Under the pieces are notes generated by a model. That model was not told where the DNA came from, ran no database searches, and worked only from the letters and a program-made list of their open reading frames with translations. A stretch of DNA of 64,000 nt from Chondrus crispus. Taxonomy: Eukaryota > Rhodophyta > Florideophyceae > Gigartinales > Gigartinaceae. Shown piece after piece: positions 1-10,535 of this stretch; within the stretch, counting starts at the first letter, position 1; every line of letters starts with the position of its first letter. The stretch is from contig NW_005178541.1 in NCBI RefSeq assembly GCF_000350225.1, positions 62,001 to 126,000 on the forward strand. The letters are read 5' to 3'. The position numbers were made by a program, and so were the translations under genes.

Positions 1-300
1 TGCGCGGCAACAGCAACCGCTGCTGATATGAAGAGGGAGCGTGTTTCTTTTCCACCAAAACCTCCCCCTATCCCTTTTACCTTGCAAACAACCTTGTGCA
101 TTGGTACCCCTAACACCTTTGCAACCACGTCTTGCGTCATTGCTGCAGCTTGAGTTGATGCTAGAATTACCATTTCCCCATTCTCGTCTGGTATGGCAAT
201 CGTTCCGTGAGGCTCCAAATACCAATGCTCTTGTGCGCCAATGCGAACTGAACCATTGACCGTATGACCATCCCGTTCCGCAACTGCAAATACTTCGCTA
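1..300 (-). pseudogene. Xanthine dehydrogenase internal segment, inverted
   Basis: Read on the minus strand, this stretch is open throughout and encodes the start of the molybdopterin-binding part of xanthine dehydrogenase. Visible family signatures are GAQEHWYLEPHGTIAIP, STQAAAMTQDVVAKVLGVP and the highly conserved GIGGGFGGKETRS. The enzyme oxidises hypoxanthine and xanthine to urate in purine breakdown. The segment starts at about 300 and runs leftwards off the window. The C-terminal part of the same protein begins at about 300 on the plus strand, so the two pieces are head to head. In the intact enzyme the two ends meeting here lie roughly 200 to 230 residues apart, with this segment first. 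The simplest reading is an internal inversion of about 0.7 kb. Identity of the fragment is near certain; the cause of the arrangement is inferred. Confidence 0.85.
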
Positions 301-1406
301 ACATTTCCTTTCTGGAAGAGAGAAGGAAAATGGTGGATGCTTTTAACGAGAGTCATCAACTACGAAAACGCGGCATCTCGGCGCTACCAACAATGTTTGG
401 AATCAGTTTCAGTTTTCGGGCTCTGAATCAAGCTGGGGCTCTTGTACATATATATCACGGAGACGGATCTGTTTTGATATCCCATGGAGGAGTTGAAATG
501 GGACAAGGATTGCACACTAAAATGTGTCAGGTAGCAGCAACAGAACTCCAGCTCCCACTAGAGATGATATTTATATCTGAAACGGCGACAGACAAGGTAC
601 CCAACGCTTCACCCGCAGCTGCGTCATATTCTAGTGACCTCTACGGGATGGCCGTGAGAAATGCGTGCCAAGAATTGAATAGAAATCTCGCTCCATGCAA
701 AGCCGCACTCGGAGATACAGCATCTTGGCTCAACGTCGTCAGCCATGCCTGGTTGAACCGCATCAGCCTGTTTGCGACCGGTTTTTACAAGACCCCAGAG
801 ATTGATGATCTCGATCTGGCCAAGCCTGGGTCGACTGGTAGCCCATTCTTTTATTATACAAATGGAGCGGCAGTATCTGAAGTCGAAATAGACGTACTTA
901 CAGGGGAAAGCAAGAATCTGCGAACGGACATAGTGATGGATGTTGGACGTCCTTTGAATCCGGCGCTAGATGTTGGACAGATAGAGGGGGCATTTGTGCA
1001 GGGGTTGGATTGGTGCACAATGGAGGAGGTCGTGAAGGGCTCGACAGGAGCCCATGCCTGGTTGAGGCCTGGTCAGACACTGACGCTCGGGCCAAGCACC
1101 TACAAGATTCCAGGGGTTTCGGACACTCCAGAGGACTTTCGAGTCAAAGTCTTAGAGACCAGAAACGAGAAAGATACGAATCACTCAAGCAAAGGTATTG
1201 GTGAGCCTCCACTTTTCCTTGCTGCGTCGGTGTTTTTCGCTATTCGGGATGCCATACGCTCGTCCAGACTGCAATATGGTCGAGATGAATGGTTTCAGCA
1301 AGACTCTCCTGCCTCTGTAGAGCGGATAGGACTTGCATTTTGTGACGATCTACTAAGACGTGTCGTTCCAGATGAAGAGGGTGTAAGACCGAAACTCACC
1401 CTTTGA
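300..1406 (+). pseudogene. Xanthine dehydrogenase C-terminal molybdopterin domain
   Basis: An ATG at 264 opens the frame, but similarity to xanthine dehydrogenase begins only at about 309 (FLEERRKMVDAFNE). It then runs without interruption to the natural end of the protein at 1406. Recognisable stretches in order are KRGISALPTMFGISF, NQAGALVHIY, HGGVEMGQGLHTKM (cofactor region), SEVEIDVLTGE, RTDIVMDVGRPLNPALDVGQ and SKGIGEPPLFLAAS, which holds the conserved catalytic glutamate. The segment is complete for the last 360 or so residues. The FAD and iron-sulphur domains and the conserved arginine motif of the middle domain are outside the window or inverted. The first residues after the ATG at 264 do not belong to the family and come from the antisense of the inverted piece. 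Function as drawn is unlikely unless the inversion is an assembly artefact. Confidence 0.85.
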
Positions 1407-2445
1407 TGAATCTATCTTGTTAAATCCAACACATTGAAGGGCTGGGAGAGATGCCTTGCGTGCTGCCAGCTCGCAGGCGCCAGATGATGCGCTTGCGCAA
1501 CAGATAGTCGCCCAGAGCAACGTCACACAGTCGCTACCACGTTCGTCTCCAATCGCACCCCATTTTGTTTGAACAGCATGGCACGCTCTTTACGCGAGAA
1601 AGGCCGGAGAAATCGAGCGTGGCCGTTGGGGTGGTGCGGCGAAGGGTTCTCTTTCGGCTTTCGCTTGGAGAAGGGCGTTTATTGGCGTATCAAAGTAAGG
1701 ACGAGCTCGTGCTGCCGATCCCGAACACCTCAGTATGCACACAGCCCTCACCACGATCAACGGAATGACTACAGCGGATCGTTCAAAAATCGCTGTCCCT
1801 CCGTTTCAGTTTAGGTATGTCGGTATTTCGGTGCTGCTTCTGCAGCGCGGAGATGCGTGCCCTCAAGAGGTTATGGAGGTGCTGCCAACTCCACAATCTG
1901 CGCCCACCATCAATGCACGTACAGGGGACTTGTTTATTTCGTATGAGGAACCTACAACGTACAGTCGACCGACCTGGACTGGAGCTTAGCGCGCTTGTAA
2001 GATATGCGCGGTCTGCTATGGATCTTTCGAAATAATTCCGTACTCTCTAAGCCGCTTCGCCGGCACCGCCTCCAAATTGTTACTCTCATCGCCACTTCGC
2101 TTACTTTTATCCACCGCCATGCTGTGGTGTTCACTCACACCTGTCACCCCTCCGCCGTCAGAGCTGCGATTGTCCGTAGAATACAAGTTGACAGGCCGGC
2201 ATCCTTCGGATATCGAAATCTTTTGTCCGGAATGGTCGAAAGGGGAGCTTCGTCTTGGAACAGTAGGGGAAAACGACGAACCTGTCCAAATACAGAACAG
2301 AAGCTTAGTTTAGTCACGACCTCGCTCACGCTCCGCGTTCCCAGCACCTTACTGCAACGGACTTGCAGCCCCTAGCCGATACAGGCCACCACGTCCAAAG
2401 CCTCATCCCACCTCTTTTGTGGTCTCAACGCCTTCTAGATTTACA
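1407..2445. other. No recognisable gene
   Basis: About 1 kb between the xanthine dehydrogenase end and the Harbinger stop codon. Short open frames exist on both strands, but none has a recognisable motif or consistent coding character. I see no repeat with clear ends. Confidence 0.4.
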
Positions 2446-3756
2446 TTACTGCAAATCTTGCAGTAAAGCTTGCGGCACACGCATAGGGCGCGCTGTTGGA
2501 CGCCGATAATCTCCACGCGCAATGATTTCTACAAGTTCTTTTCTTTTCTTCGTTTGTCTAGATCCCCTGCGGTTGACAATCTGTTTGTGATGTTGTTTGC
2601 TGATCTCGTACCATCTGTTGCCTGCCTCCTTTATTCTCCGTTCTTCGTGCAACTCTCCCACAGTGCGAGGTACTGCCAGACGCGCGCCATCCTTGTTCTC
2701 AAGACAAAAGTTATGAAGCTTCATTGCAAGGCCGATTATCTCCGCAGAATCGTTGACGCTGTACTCTAGGCGCTTCAAAAGTTTGAACTTGTTGACTAAC
2801 ATACCGAAAGACTGTTCCACGTCCATCCTGAGGGAAGAATGGAAGAAATTAAATGCATCCTCCACATCCGTCGCTTGAGAGGACGCAATAGGTGTAATAA
2901 GAGAAATACTGCACACATATGCCTCGTCCCCAGCGATCCAAAATTCCGCTCGCAGCGTGCCGGTTTCCAAGTACCGTCCCAAAGACGATACAGCGTGAGC
3001 TAGCGAGTCGTGCGTCGACCCACGACAAACTGCAGAAAAGCACAAGAATCGGTAGTTAGAATCGACCGCCGCTTGGACAGGAATCGCATAGTAACCTTTC
3101 CGGCAGTAAAAGGTAGCAGGGTGTTCATCACGAGACGGCTTGCGAATTTTAATCGAAATGCCGTCCAGTGCACCGACGCACCCCGGTAGCGGGTTCCAGG
3201 GATACCTTGAGGTCTGGAAATCGTCTGCCATCTTCTTTAGTCCGTCATAAGAATCTGGTAAGCCGGGAAGACCCAATTCTTCGTTCAGAGCCTTTCTGGT
3301 CTCTCGAAAAATATGATACACCGTACTGCGCCCGACCTCAAATGCGGACATGCAGCTATACGCCGAATCACCTGCCATCAGTCGTAGCAAAATTCCAAGC
3401 CTTGCGCGGGGCGAAACAGGCTCTCGACCAGCTCTTCGCGCCATGCAGTCCTCCTGTTGCAGCCGATGGTGAACGAGAAACAGAAGTCGTTCGAAGGAGT
3501 GCCTGTCCATGCGGTACGCTTTCGAAAATTCGAAGTCATTAAACATCCGATTGCTTTTCCCGAAACTCCACCCTTGTCGCAAATCCTTTAGCTTGACAAG
3601 TCTCCTTTCCTTGTGCGGACAGCATTTGATGGCTCCATGTAGAGATATGATAGCTATAATAACTGCAACAGCTGAAACTACAGCGTTATTTGTCTTACGG
3701 TTGTGTGCAATTTTTCGAGATACTCGACGCAAGCGGCTTGGCGCAGGTGGTGCCAT
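2446..3756 (-). CDS. PIF/Harbinger transposase (HARBI1-like, DDE_Tnp_4)
   Basis: An uninterrupted 436-residue protein of the Harbinger nuclease family, which cuts and joins transposon ends through an RNase H-like DDE core. A basic and hydrophobic N-terminus is followed by a helical region containing YRMDRHSFERLLFLV (residues 81-95), the usual PIF N-terminal motif. The core shows VGALDGISIKI (Asp198), GSTHDSLAH (Asp250), AGDEAYVC (Asp277) and MDVEQSFGMLVNKFKLLKR (Glu314), so all acidic positions of the family are present. Length fits the family. The start is the first Met of a frame with a natural basic N-terminus. A small palindrome TACTGCA/TGCAGTA overlaps the stop codon. The Myb/SANT-like gene at 5028-6299 diverges from it and is probably its partner. 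It looks intact and may be active or recently so; terminal inverted repeats were not found by eye. Confidence 0.9.
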   Translation of the reverse strand: MAPPAPSRLRRVSRKIAHNRKTNNAVVSAVAVIIAIISLHGAIKCCPHKERRLVKLKDLRQGWSFGKSNRMFNDFEFSKAYRMDRHSFERLLFLVHHRLQQEDCMARRAGREPVSPRARLGILLRLMAGDSAYSCMSAFEVGRSTVYHIFRETRKALNEELGLPGLPDSYDGLKKMADDFQTSRYPWNPLPGCVGALDGISIKIRKPSRDEHPATFYCRKGYYAIPVQAAVDSNYRFLCFSAVCRGSTHDSLAHAVSSLGRYLETGTLRAEFWIAGDEAYVCSISLITPIASSQATDVEDAFNFFHSSLRMDVEQSFGMLVNKFKLLKRLEYSVNDSAEIIGLAMKLHNFCLENKDGARLAVPRTVGELHEERRIKEAGNRWYEISKQHHKQIVNRRGSRQTKKRKELVEIIARGDYRRPTARPMRVPQALLQDLQ

Positions 3757-5027
3757 TTTGAAAAATCAGTTGGCAATGATGAGCGACACGTAATCCTGCT
3801 ACATTTTTCTCCTGTCGCTGTGCCATGATCATGAGAACATGGGGACGTCGGGAGGGGAACTAAGTGCCACCGGGGTTGGACCACGTTGTGTATCCATGGG
3901 AGTTACGATGGGGATCTGCCACGCAGTAGTCGTGTGCTTCTGGCAGCAATACAGACGCCTGTCAGATTTATTAGAGCCTTCCGTCAGACTCTGTCAGCTA
4001 GACGCCGTCAGGAGCACTCCGTATTTGTTAAGAATTTTAAAATATTCCTGGCAAAACCGGGCAAGGCAAGCAAAAACTAGCCTGTTAAGACACACTCTGA
4101 GGGCCAGTCCTAACAGGCGCTTTTCTTTTGTTTTCCTTCAACCAGGTGCGGTCACGCTATTGGCCGGGTCTTTCATTAAATTAATCGCACGCCACAACGA
4201 ATGCTACACAGAACCACTGTAATGCTTGGTAATTCTGCGAACTGGTCGAAATCCATTGGCTAAAGGAAATACCAATCCACACCCAGTCCATATGCACACT
4301 ACTACAATTCCATGGACTCGATGCGGTGCAGTGGCACTTGCAGTACAACGAAAGGGTGGAATTAAATCCAAATACGAGCACATGCAGATCAAAACATTGG
4401 GTCTCTCAACATTACAAACCAGACACAGAACCTTCTCCCGCGATTTTATATGCTAGAAGTTCTCCCTCTCTGTCCGAAGAAACCCACACAAGCCAAGCGC
4501 CATGATAGAGGCGCGTAATACTGCTTCCAAAGCTCCCCACTCCCCGCTTGCACTCCGGCGATCTCCTCGACATTTTACGCAAACACGACGTGCAACACAG
4601 CGAGCTGTCGAACAGATTGCTTGCGACACTGCACGTGTACTCGATGCCAGCTTCGCGCAGGAACACAATGAATCTCCTTCCATACTCCTCCCCAGAACCC
4701 AGGGGCAAACTTCGTTTTTGATTCCCCTTGTCCTCCATCTCCCTTTCGATCCAGTGTTAACTCTTCGCAGGCACCAGCAAGCACTTCTAATAGTTCTCCG
4801 AGCTTCAAAGCCAATATCATGGCATCAATTTCTCAGAAATCAACGTGTCCGTCATTTCCGCCAAGTATCGGCGCGACTGCTCAGGACAATATTACTGCTC
4901 GCAATGACCGGGTCCTCGACCCACATTCTCAGAGGAAGAGTCGAGCTGCTCCAGAAACACCCGAGGTCATGGACAGACGTCTCATGTTCTCATACTTTAA
5001 ATCCCTGAAGAAGAAGGAGCATCAAAA
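3757..5027. other. Divergent intergenic region of the Harbinger element
   Basis: Lies between the transposase start and the Myb-like frame and should contain the promoters of both. Open frames here (for example 4412-4738 minus, cysteine-containing, and 4819-5082 plus, basic near its end) have no recognisable family. The last one could be an upstream exon of the Myb-like gene, since its basic end RRLMFSYFKSLKKKEHQKW overlaps that frame's start, but I cannot show it. Confidence 0.3.
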
Positions 5028-6299
5028 ATGGCGAGGCATTGGAACAGGAAAGCATACGGAAAACTCAACGAGATCATGTTGAGAAACTATCGGTATGTGG
5101 TTTTTCTTCATATTGAAGGTACTCCGTTTAGAGAGACGATATCATCCAATCCATTTTGCCCCTCTTTTGATGAGTTTATGATCAAAATAGACAACCCCGT
5201 CCTTTCCAAGCGCGCGCGTATGTACCATGCTCCCTCAGATGCAGAGTTTGACACTGTGTGGGATGCTGCTGGCGATCTAAGAGAGGGTGATACGGCTGAA
5301 TTAGGCACAAGTTCGGCGGGAAGTGAACCTGCTTTTACATTCTCCGAAATTTCTAGGCTTATCATAATGCTCCGCCATAATGAGCATTGGCGCCAATCTA
5401 TCAATTTGTTACAGCAAGAGCTGACAAGAGCGCAGCTTGACGCAGCAAGATATCGGGACAGTTTCTGGGCAAGAATCGCTGATCGCTTTAATGACCCTTC
5501 CGAGCATATTGAGTACTCTTTTGATGGATGGGTCGAGGACGCCGAACCGAGTCTTCCACCTCTTTGAGTTAGAGCGGCATCTGTACTTAAGGACCAGTAT
5601 GCGCGAACACGCACTGGGTTCACTGTCTACAAAGATAGGTGGGAGGGTTCGGGACAAAACGATCCGGAAATTTTTAGGAGTTTCTTGCCGACGTTGGATA
5701 ATGGAAGACATAGCCTTACTGCTTTGGGAAAGCGGATGCTTGTTTTCTTTAAAGTTTCCGGGCTGGGGACGCCAAATTGTGAAGATGAATTCGTCCGGAA
5801 TTCATCTCGAGTTACGATGGATGGTGGTTTCGATGAGGGTGTACCATCGTTGCACATGCGAGTCGTTAGTGATGGGGTCCGGCCTGCAGAGTCGGAGTCT
5901 ACAACGGGGCGCCGCCGTAGGAGCTTAAGTGGAAACACTGACAAAGCTGCCGGAAACTTGATCACGGATGTGACAAGCGCGATAAGGGAGTCCGTCTCAC
6001 GGGAAGAGGAGATAAGCCGGCATTGGAATTCGGGTGAGAAAAAGAGCGTGATGTCGCGGGAAGTGCAGTGGTCGAAGGACAAACAGGGCCTCGTAAACGT
6101 GCTAGAGTCTTCATTTTTGAAACTGGAGGCTGCGAAATCCAGACTTGCTCCGACAGAATACATCGAACTACTTCAGAGGCACTACAGCGACTCTCTGAAA
6201 GCATCGCGCGCGTCAATGATAGATACGAGAAATGGGTGCAGCGAGAAGTCAACGACGATCAGGACGAGAGATAATTATGCAGTGGGTAGTCATGTATGA
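5028..6299 (+). pseudogene. Myb/SANT-like protein, likely Harbinger partner
   Basis: One reading frame runs from ATG 5028 to 6299 with a single TGA at 5565-5567. Upstream of the TGA is a helical stretch ending IADRFNDP. Downstream is VLKDQYARTRTGFTVYKDRW followed by GSGQNDPEIFRSFL. That is the pattern I associate with Myb/SANT-like proteins linked to transposases in fungi and algae: a basic helix, then the SGQNDP-like loop. The C-terminal third is charged and helical. In PIF/Harbinger elements the second ORF is a Myb-like DNA-binding protein that brings the transposase to the ends, which fits the divergent transposase at 2446-3756. Coding character continues unchanged on both sides of the TGA, so this is either a young pseudogene, a sequence error or a misplaced exon. 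The family assignment is tentative. Confidence 0.45.
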
Positions 6300-6592
6300 T
6301 GGTGCGCTACAATAAAAGTCGAGGTGTGTTGAGCCTGCGTGTAAAACGGATGCCCAATCTTGTCCGTCACTTTCTTGACAGAATTTTTGTGAGGCACCTC
6401 GTGGCTCGGCCGGTCCAATTCCACGCCCGCGAAAATCCTGAACTTGCGTAGAGCCTTGCATGTCGGCTGCCGTAATGGGTTGGTACGCAGCAGCGCTTTC
6501 AACAACGCGTGCTTGTCCGTCGACAGTACCATCTTCGGTATCTCGGCCTTACCCTGATTCGCAAGAATCTCTTATCGGATCTTCTCCTCCAT
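6290..6592 (-). other. Possible small coding remnant, unknown
   Basis: The minus frame from ATG 6592 contains MEEKIR, one in-frame stop, then an 80-residue basic stretch beginning KMVLSTDKHALLKALLRTN. Codon pattern and composition look protein-like, but no family is recognised. It ends against the 3' end of the Myb-like gene and may be part of the same element. Confidence 0.2.
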
Positions 6593-7121
6593 GACAAATA
6601 AAATCCCCCCGTGAGTGCTTGATAGATAAACACTCTAAGCGTCCTCATATCAAACGCGATTCCTTATTGCTTCTACGCATTTCTGGCACTGCGTACGACA
6701 GCGACCCGCAGAATCGTGCTCCTCAAATAGTCGTTGACGCGGTTGCTTTTTATAAGAAACTGCCTAAAACCAATCGCCTAAAACCATTCAACGTCGTTGA
6801 TGAAGGAAATTGCAATGCTCTTCATCACGACAATGGCCAGCGTTGCGAAGTCTGTTTCGAGACATTCAATTCGTATTCCCGTATTTGAATGGATGTTACT
6901 GTACATCATCCTTGATATGCCCGGTTGCGGCTGCAATGTCCTGGCCCATTGCGCGGCATGTACCTTCGAGGCAGGAAGACTCTGAACAGTTCCGCTGCCA
7001 ACAGTCGAGCGTCCAACTGGACCGACTGCTTCATAATTCGACACAATTTGCTTAGGCGTGGCGTGTGGGAAGGAAGGCGTCGACGCAGCCAGAGAACAGG
7101 GAAGTATTAGCAGTGGGTTAG
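6593..7121. other. No recognisable gene
   Basis: Short open frames on both strands (6619-6888 plus, 6778-7044 minus) lack recognisable motifs. The stretch may hold the 3' flank of the CHY/RING gene. Confidence 0.3.
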
Positions 7122-8265
7122 CTACGAATGACGCGAGGAGTTTGCATGCCTTGCCTGAGAAACTTCAGCTGCGTGGCTGACCGGCGCAGGATATGACGAT
7201 GGGACGGGCGGTGGTCGCTCGAAGGAATGTGCTGCTCCCGAATATGGACCAGGGTTTATCGCCGTTCCAGAAAGCTCGACGTTCAAAGGTGGCGTTGGGT
7301 TCTCAGGAAATGACGGGAATCGGCAGTCGTACATATCCAACGATAATTTTATAGAGGACAGCAATCGGCGGATTAAGGTCGGTCGCCGATACATTGTTGT
7401 TTCTTCCGAAGGTAAAATATCATCAAATGAAAGTAGATGTGTTGGGTGCCGCACCTTCAGATAATCCATGACAAAATGAATGCGTCGCGAACGCATCACA
7501 TCAATAGTTCTGATAGCATTGGGATGGGTAGTGTGTGCAGATGGGACATTTTGCGTCCAGGCTGCGCTCCCCGCACGGGTGCAAGTCGCGCGTGTCTATC
7601 GGAAAACAGTTGCCACATCCGTTGCAATGGTGCTGATCGATTCCGAGCCCCTTACCCACGCGACAGATGCCACACCGGTGGCAATGGTACACCTCCTTCC
7701 CCTTGGAGTCATCAAAAAACTTGCACGCGCCACAAAAGTACCTGCCAACTTGGCAACAAGTGTCGCTCGTCCGGCGCCGTGTTTGAAACACGACGACGCA
7801 CGAGCGGCAATTGTCGGCGACGGGCTTGTCCTGGTCGCCGCAGGCGACGCAGGCGACCAGCTCTGCAGCATGGCGGTCGATTCCGTGGTCCTCATCCTCA
7901 TCGAGGCAGCGTCTGCAAGGGTAGTACTTGCCGCAGCAAGCGGCCTTGAGCCAGCAGTTGCGCGCGTAGTTTTCGTAGCACTTGGAAACGCCCTTGCCGG
8001 AGAAGCGGCGGGTGGGGTGGCCGGTGTGGTCCGGATCGCGGCTGAGAGCCGGCTGGCGGGCCCCAGCGAAGAGATTGTGGATGCGCTCGGCCTGCTGGGA
8101 CTCGGAGAGGGCGGGGTCTTGCTGGATGGCGCGAACGGCGTCGTGCATGGCGGTGGAGCGGGAGGTGGGGTGAGGTTCCTTGGGGCCGGGGGCGGCGCGG
8201 TCGTTACACGCAGGGACGGCGGGCTGCGGGGAGGAGGGCTCGGGGTGATCGTGGTGGTGGTGGTG
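7122..8265 (-). pseudogene. CHY zinc finger and RING protein (RCHY1/Pirh2-like)
   Basis: The frame from 8265 down to 7501 encodes a His-rich start, a linker and a full CHY plus CTCHY zinc finger. Seen are CYENYARNCWLKAACCGKYYPC, DDEDHGIDRH-type spacing, CVACGDQDKPVADNCRSC, YFCGACKFFDDSKGKEVYHC, HRCGICRVGKGLGIDQHHC, CNGCGNCF and ERSLDAKCPIC, the last opening the RING. The RING remainder continues in a shifted frame (7122-7500) as IDVMRSRRIHFVMDYLKVRHPT. It resembles the RING pattern MRCGHAIHF..C, but most zinc ligands are gone. RCHY1 proteins are E3 ubiquitin ligases acting in nucleus and cytosol. The start codon and first residues (MDPTSHPHH) lie at 29873-29899, separated by the nested copia and gypsy insertions. 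The gene is therefore interrupted at its N-terminus and decayed in its RING. Confidence 0.85.
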
Positions 8266-8859
8266 CGTTGCACCTTTCCAAATCAAAGAAGTAGACAGTA
8301 GTGCCAACCAGTGGTTCAGATAGAAATTGAACAGAATAAATGAAGCCCTGCCCTCGCGTTATTTCAGGACCTAGTCAGTCCGGAGTAATCGCCAAGTTTT
8401 GGTATCCAAGTCGCTGTTATTTCAGGATCAGGACGACCCGGAGTAATCAGCCGATTGAATCTGCATTCGCGTGAGTCCAACCGCGGCGAGCCCGTGGGTC
8501 AGAATTCAGGCGAACGGATTCTAAGACAGTTGTCTTAGTTGCAAGAAATTGCGTCCTCTCGGATAAAGCTAATGCTGATGTTTATTCTTCCTTACCCTTT
8601 TTCTTCTGGAGCTCTAAGCTATACTTCGAGCTACCTTACACGTAAATCAAGGGAACGTTACTCATGGGCTAGAAAGAAGAGTAGATAATTCCGCTTTTGG
8701 ATTATAGTACCCAATGATGCGAATAGACAGTCCCTTAAATCAAAGTACATGCAGAGAAGAGAATTCCAATAATCTCACTAGGCATACCAGCAAATCAGGC
8801 ACGTCATAAGTCAACCACATCTTAGTGATTTCTACTTCAGGTATCCTTGGTCAGCGACA
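8266..8859 (-). repeat. 3' LTR of copia-A
   Basis: Matches 29279-29872 almost base for base. On the minus strand it begins TGTCGCTGACC, directly after an A-rich polypurine stretch and the RNase H end. Its other end is the inverted complement TGTTG/CAACA type. Confidence 0.9.
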
Positions 8860-8860
8860 C

Positions 8861-9504
8861 TCAGGGTTTTTCTTTTTGCTGGTAATCTAAAAGGTGTAGT
8901 TCAGACTCTGTCCACCCCTCTGGATTCACACGAAGCTTGTTGGAGACCATGAGAGACACGAGGGGATGGTTGCTTTCCAAGACCTTCGCCTTTGTGAGAC
9001 CGTCTGCCGGGTTGGTACTTCCTGGAATCCAACCCAATCTGCGCACCTCCCCGAGTCGATGGGACTCACGAAGAGCCGAAATATCAATCTGAAATCTCTT
9101 TTCTAGAGTAGCAGCATTCTTTCCTACGCAGTTGAAAGTTGTCCGAGAATCAACAAATACATCAATAGGAAGATCCTTCCCCAATAGTTCACACGATATA
9201 TACTTAACAACATAAGCATTATGAAATCCGTGAACCAGCGCTAAGACTTCCGCAGCCATTACACTGCAAGCCACTCTTCGGCATTTTTGGCTCCCGTAAT
9301 GCAAAATGTTTGCATTGTCTGATCTGTTAACAATAACGATCAAGAAACCCATCTGTGAAGACAAATCTCTTGTATTTGCAAACGATGCATCAGTAAAGAG
9401 CAGTATACGAATGCTGGGTTTGTCCAGAGCCACAAACTTCAACTCTAAATCTTTAGTTTCATGACAATAGTCCACCAAGTCCTTCAACCTTCGAAATGTA
9501 GATC
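8861..9504 (-). pseudogene. copia-A RNase H part
   Basis: Copia-type RNase H and C-terminal region: LLFTDASFANTRD, SQKCRRVACSVMAAEVLALV, FVDSRTTFNCVGK and LGWIPGSTNPADGLTK. The last is the classical copia C-terminal motif ending in ADGLTK. It lies left of the nested gypsy element; the reverse transcriptase lies to its right. Part of a fossil element. Confidence 0.85.
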
Positions 9505-9509
9505 GGATA

Positions 9510-10535
9510 TGTAGTGCAATGTGCCTGGCAGGCCCCAAAAAGAGTCCGACGGTCAAAAAAAGAAGAAAACAGCAACAGCAACAACCACTGCCGATGGCAC
9601 GCGTTACGGAGCGTTCGAGACTCCCTTTCCCCTTGTGTGGGCTTGCGGCCCACGGTAGCTCGACTCCAACGGGGGGTTAAGGAAAGATACCCGGCCCGGG
9701 AGGATAATGGTGTTAGAGACTTGTGAAGACTTGAGTGTTCGACGAGTGCGGGTTGGGCTTGTCTACGAGAATGTAACTGCGGTTCGCTGGGTTGTAAGGC
9801 CAATGCTCGACGAGCGTCTTCAGCACCTTGGGTATAATTCAATGTCTTTGACGGGGGCTTGTTCAGCACTACCCGACGGGATCGTAACCGTGTAGCAACG
9901 CTACTACCGACGTGTTGCCCGATGGCTAAAAACGCCCTCACCAGCGCGATCGCGATCGCGGTAGGCAGTACCAACTCTGTCTTATACAGTAAGACCTTCG
10001 ACGGACGCGTCGTTACGACAGCCTTCCGACGGAACTTGAAACAGTAGCAGCGCTACACAACGTGTTGCCCGATGGCTAAAACACCTACACCGGATCGGTC
10101 GCAACCGACTCCAATGGAACCAACACAATTAGGGGAAAAATAGATGTAGAGATAGAAAAGGTAAAAGGATAAGGAAAAGGAATGGGACCTCGAGCAATAG
10201 AGGATGTCGTTAGCAGCGTAGAAGGGAAGCGCGTGGCGTGAACGGAAGCGGTCTTCGACGAAGGCGAGATCTAACTCCGGCAACTCGGGTTGTCTTTACT
10301 GACTTGGTGGTCAGAGGGCTAAGGTATATATCGCCCCGCCGGAGCCACTACAGTAGCTCTCGGCGCTAGATCCTAGATCTAATCTAATGTTAAATAACTA
10401 ATATGCAACTAATTAATAATTAATAATTAAAATAATAAAGTGAAATAATTTTCACTTGTCACCCCCCCACTTTGTCATACCCCTCAATTCCTTTTCTTTC
10501 CACCCCCTCACGGTGCAGCCGATTATTGCACTACA
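9510..10535 (-). repeat. 3' LTR of gypsy-1
   Basis: A 1026-bp LTR with termini TGTAGTGCAAT and ATTGCACTACA. Just outside its sense start (plus 10536 onward) is the polypurine tract, AGAAGGAGAA on the minus strand, also seen beside the gypsy-2 LTR. Contains a TATATA sequence near 10326. Confidence 0.92.

Noticed and set aside
4502-5008. 168-codon plus-strand frame upstream of the Myb-like gene
   Set aside because: No motif, and overlapped by equally open minus frames.
7480-8301. 273-codon plus-strand open frame
   Set aside because: Antisense shadow of the CHY zinc-finger frame, whose cysteine pattern is unmistakable on the minus strand.
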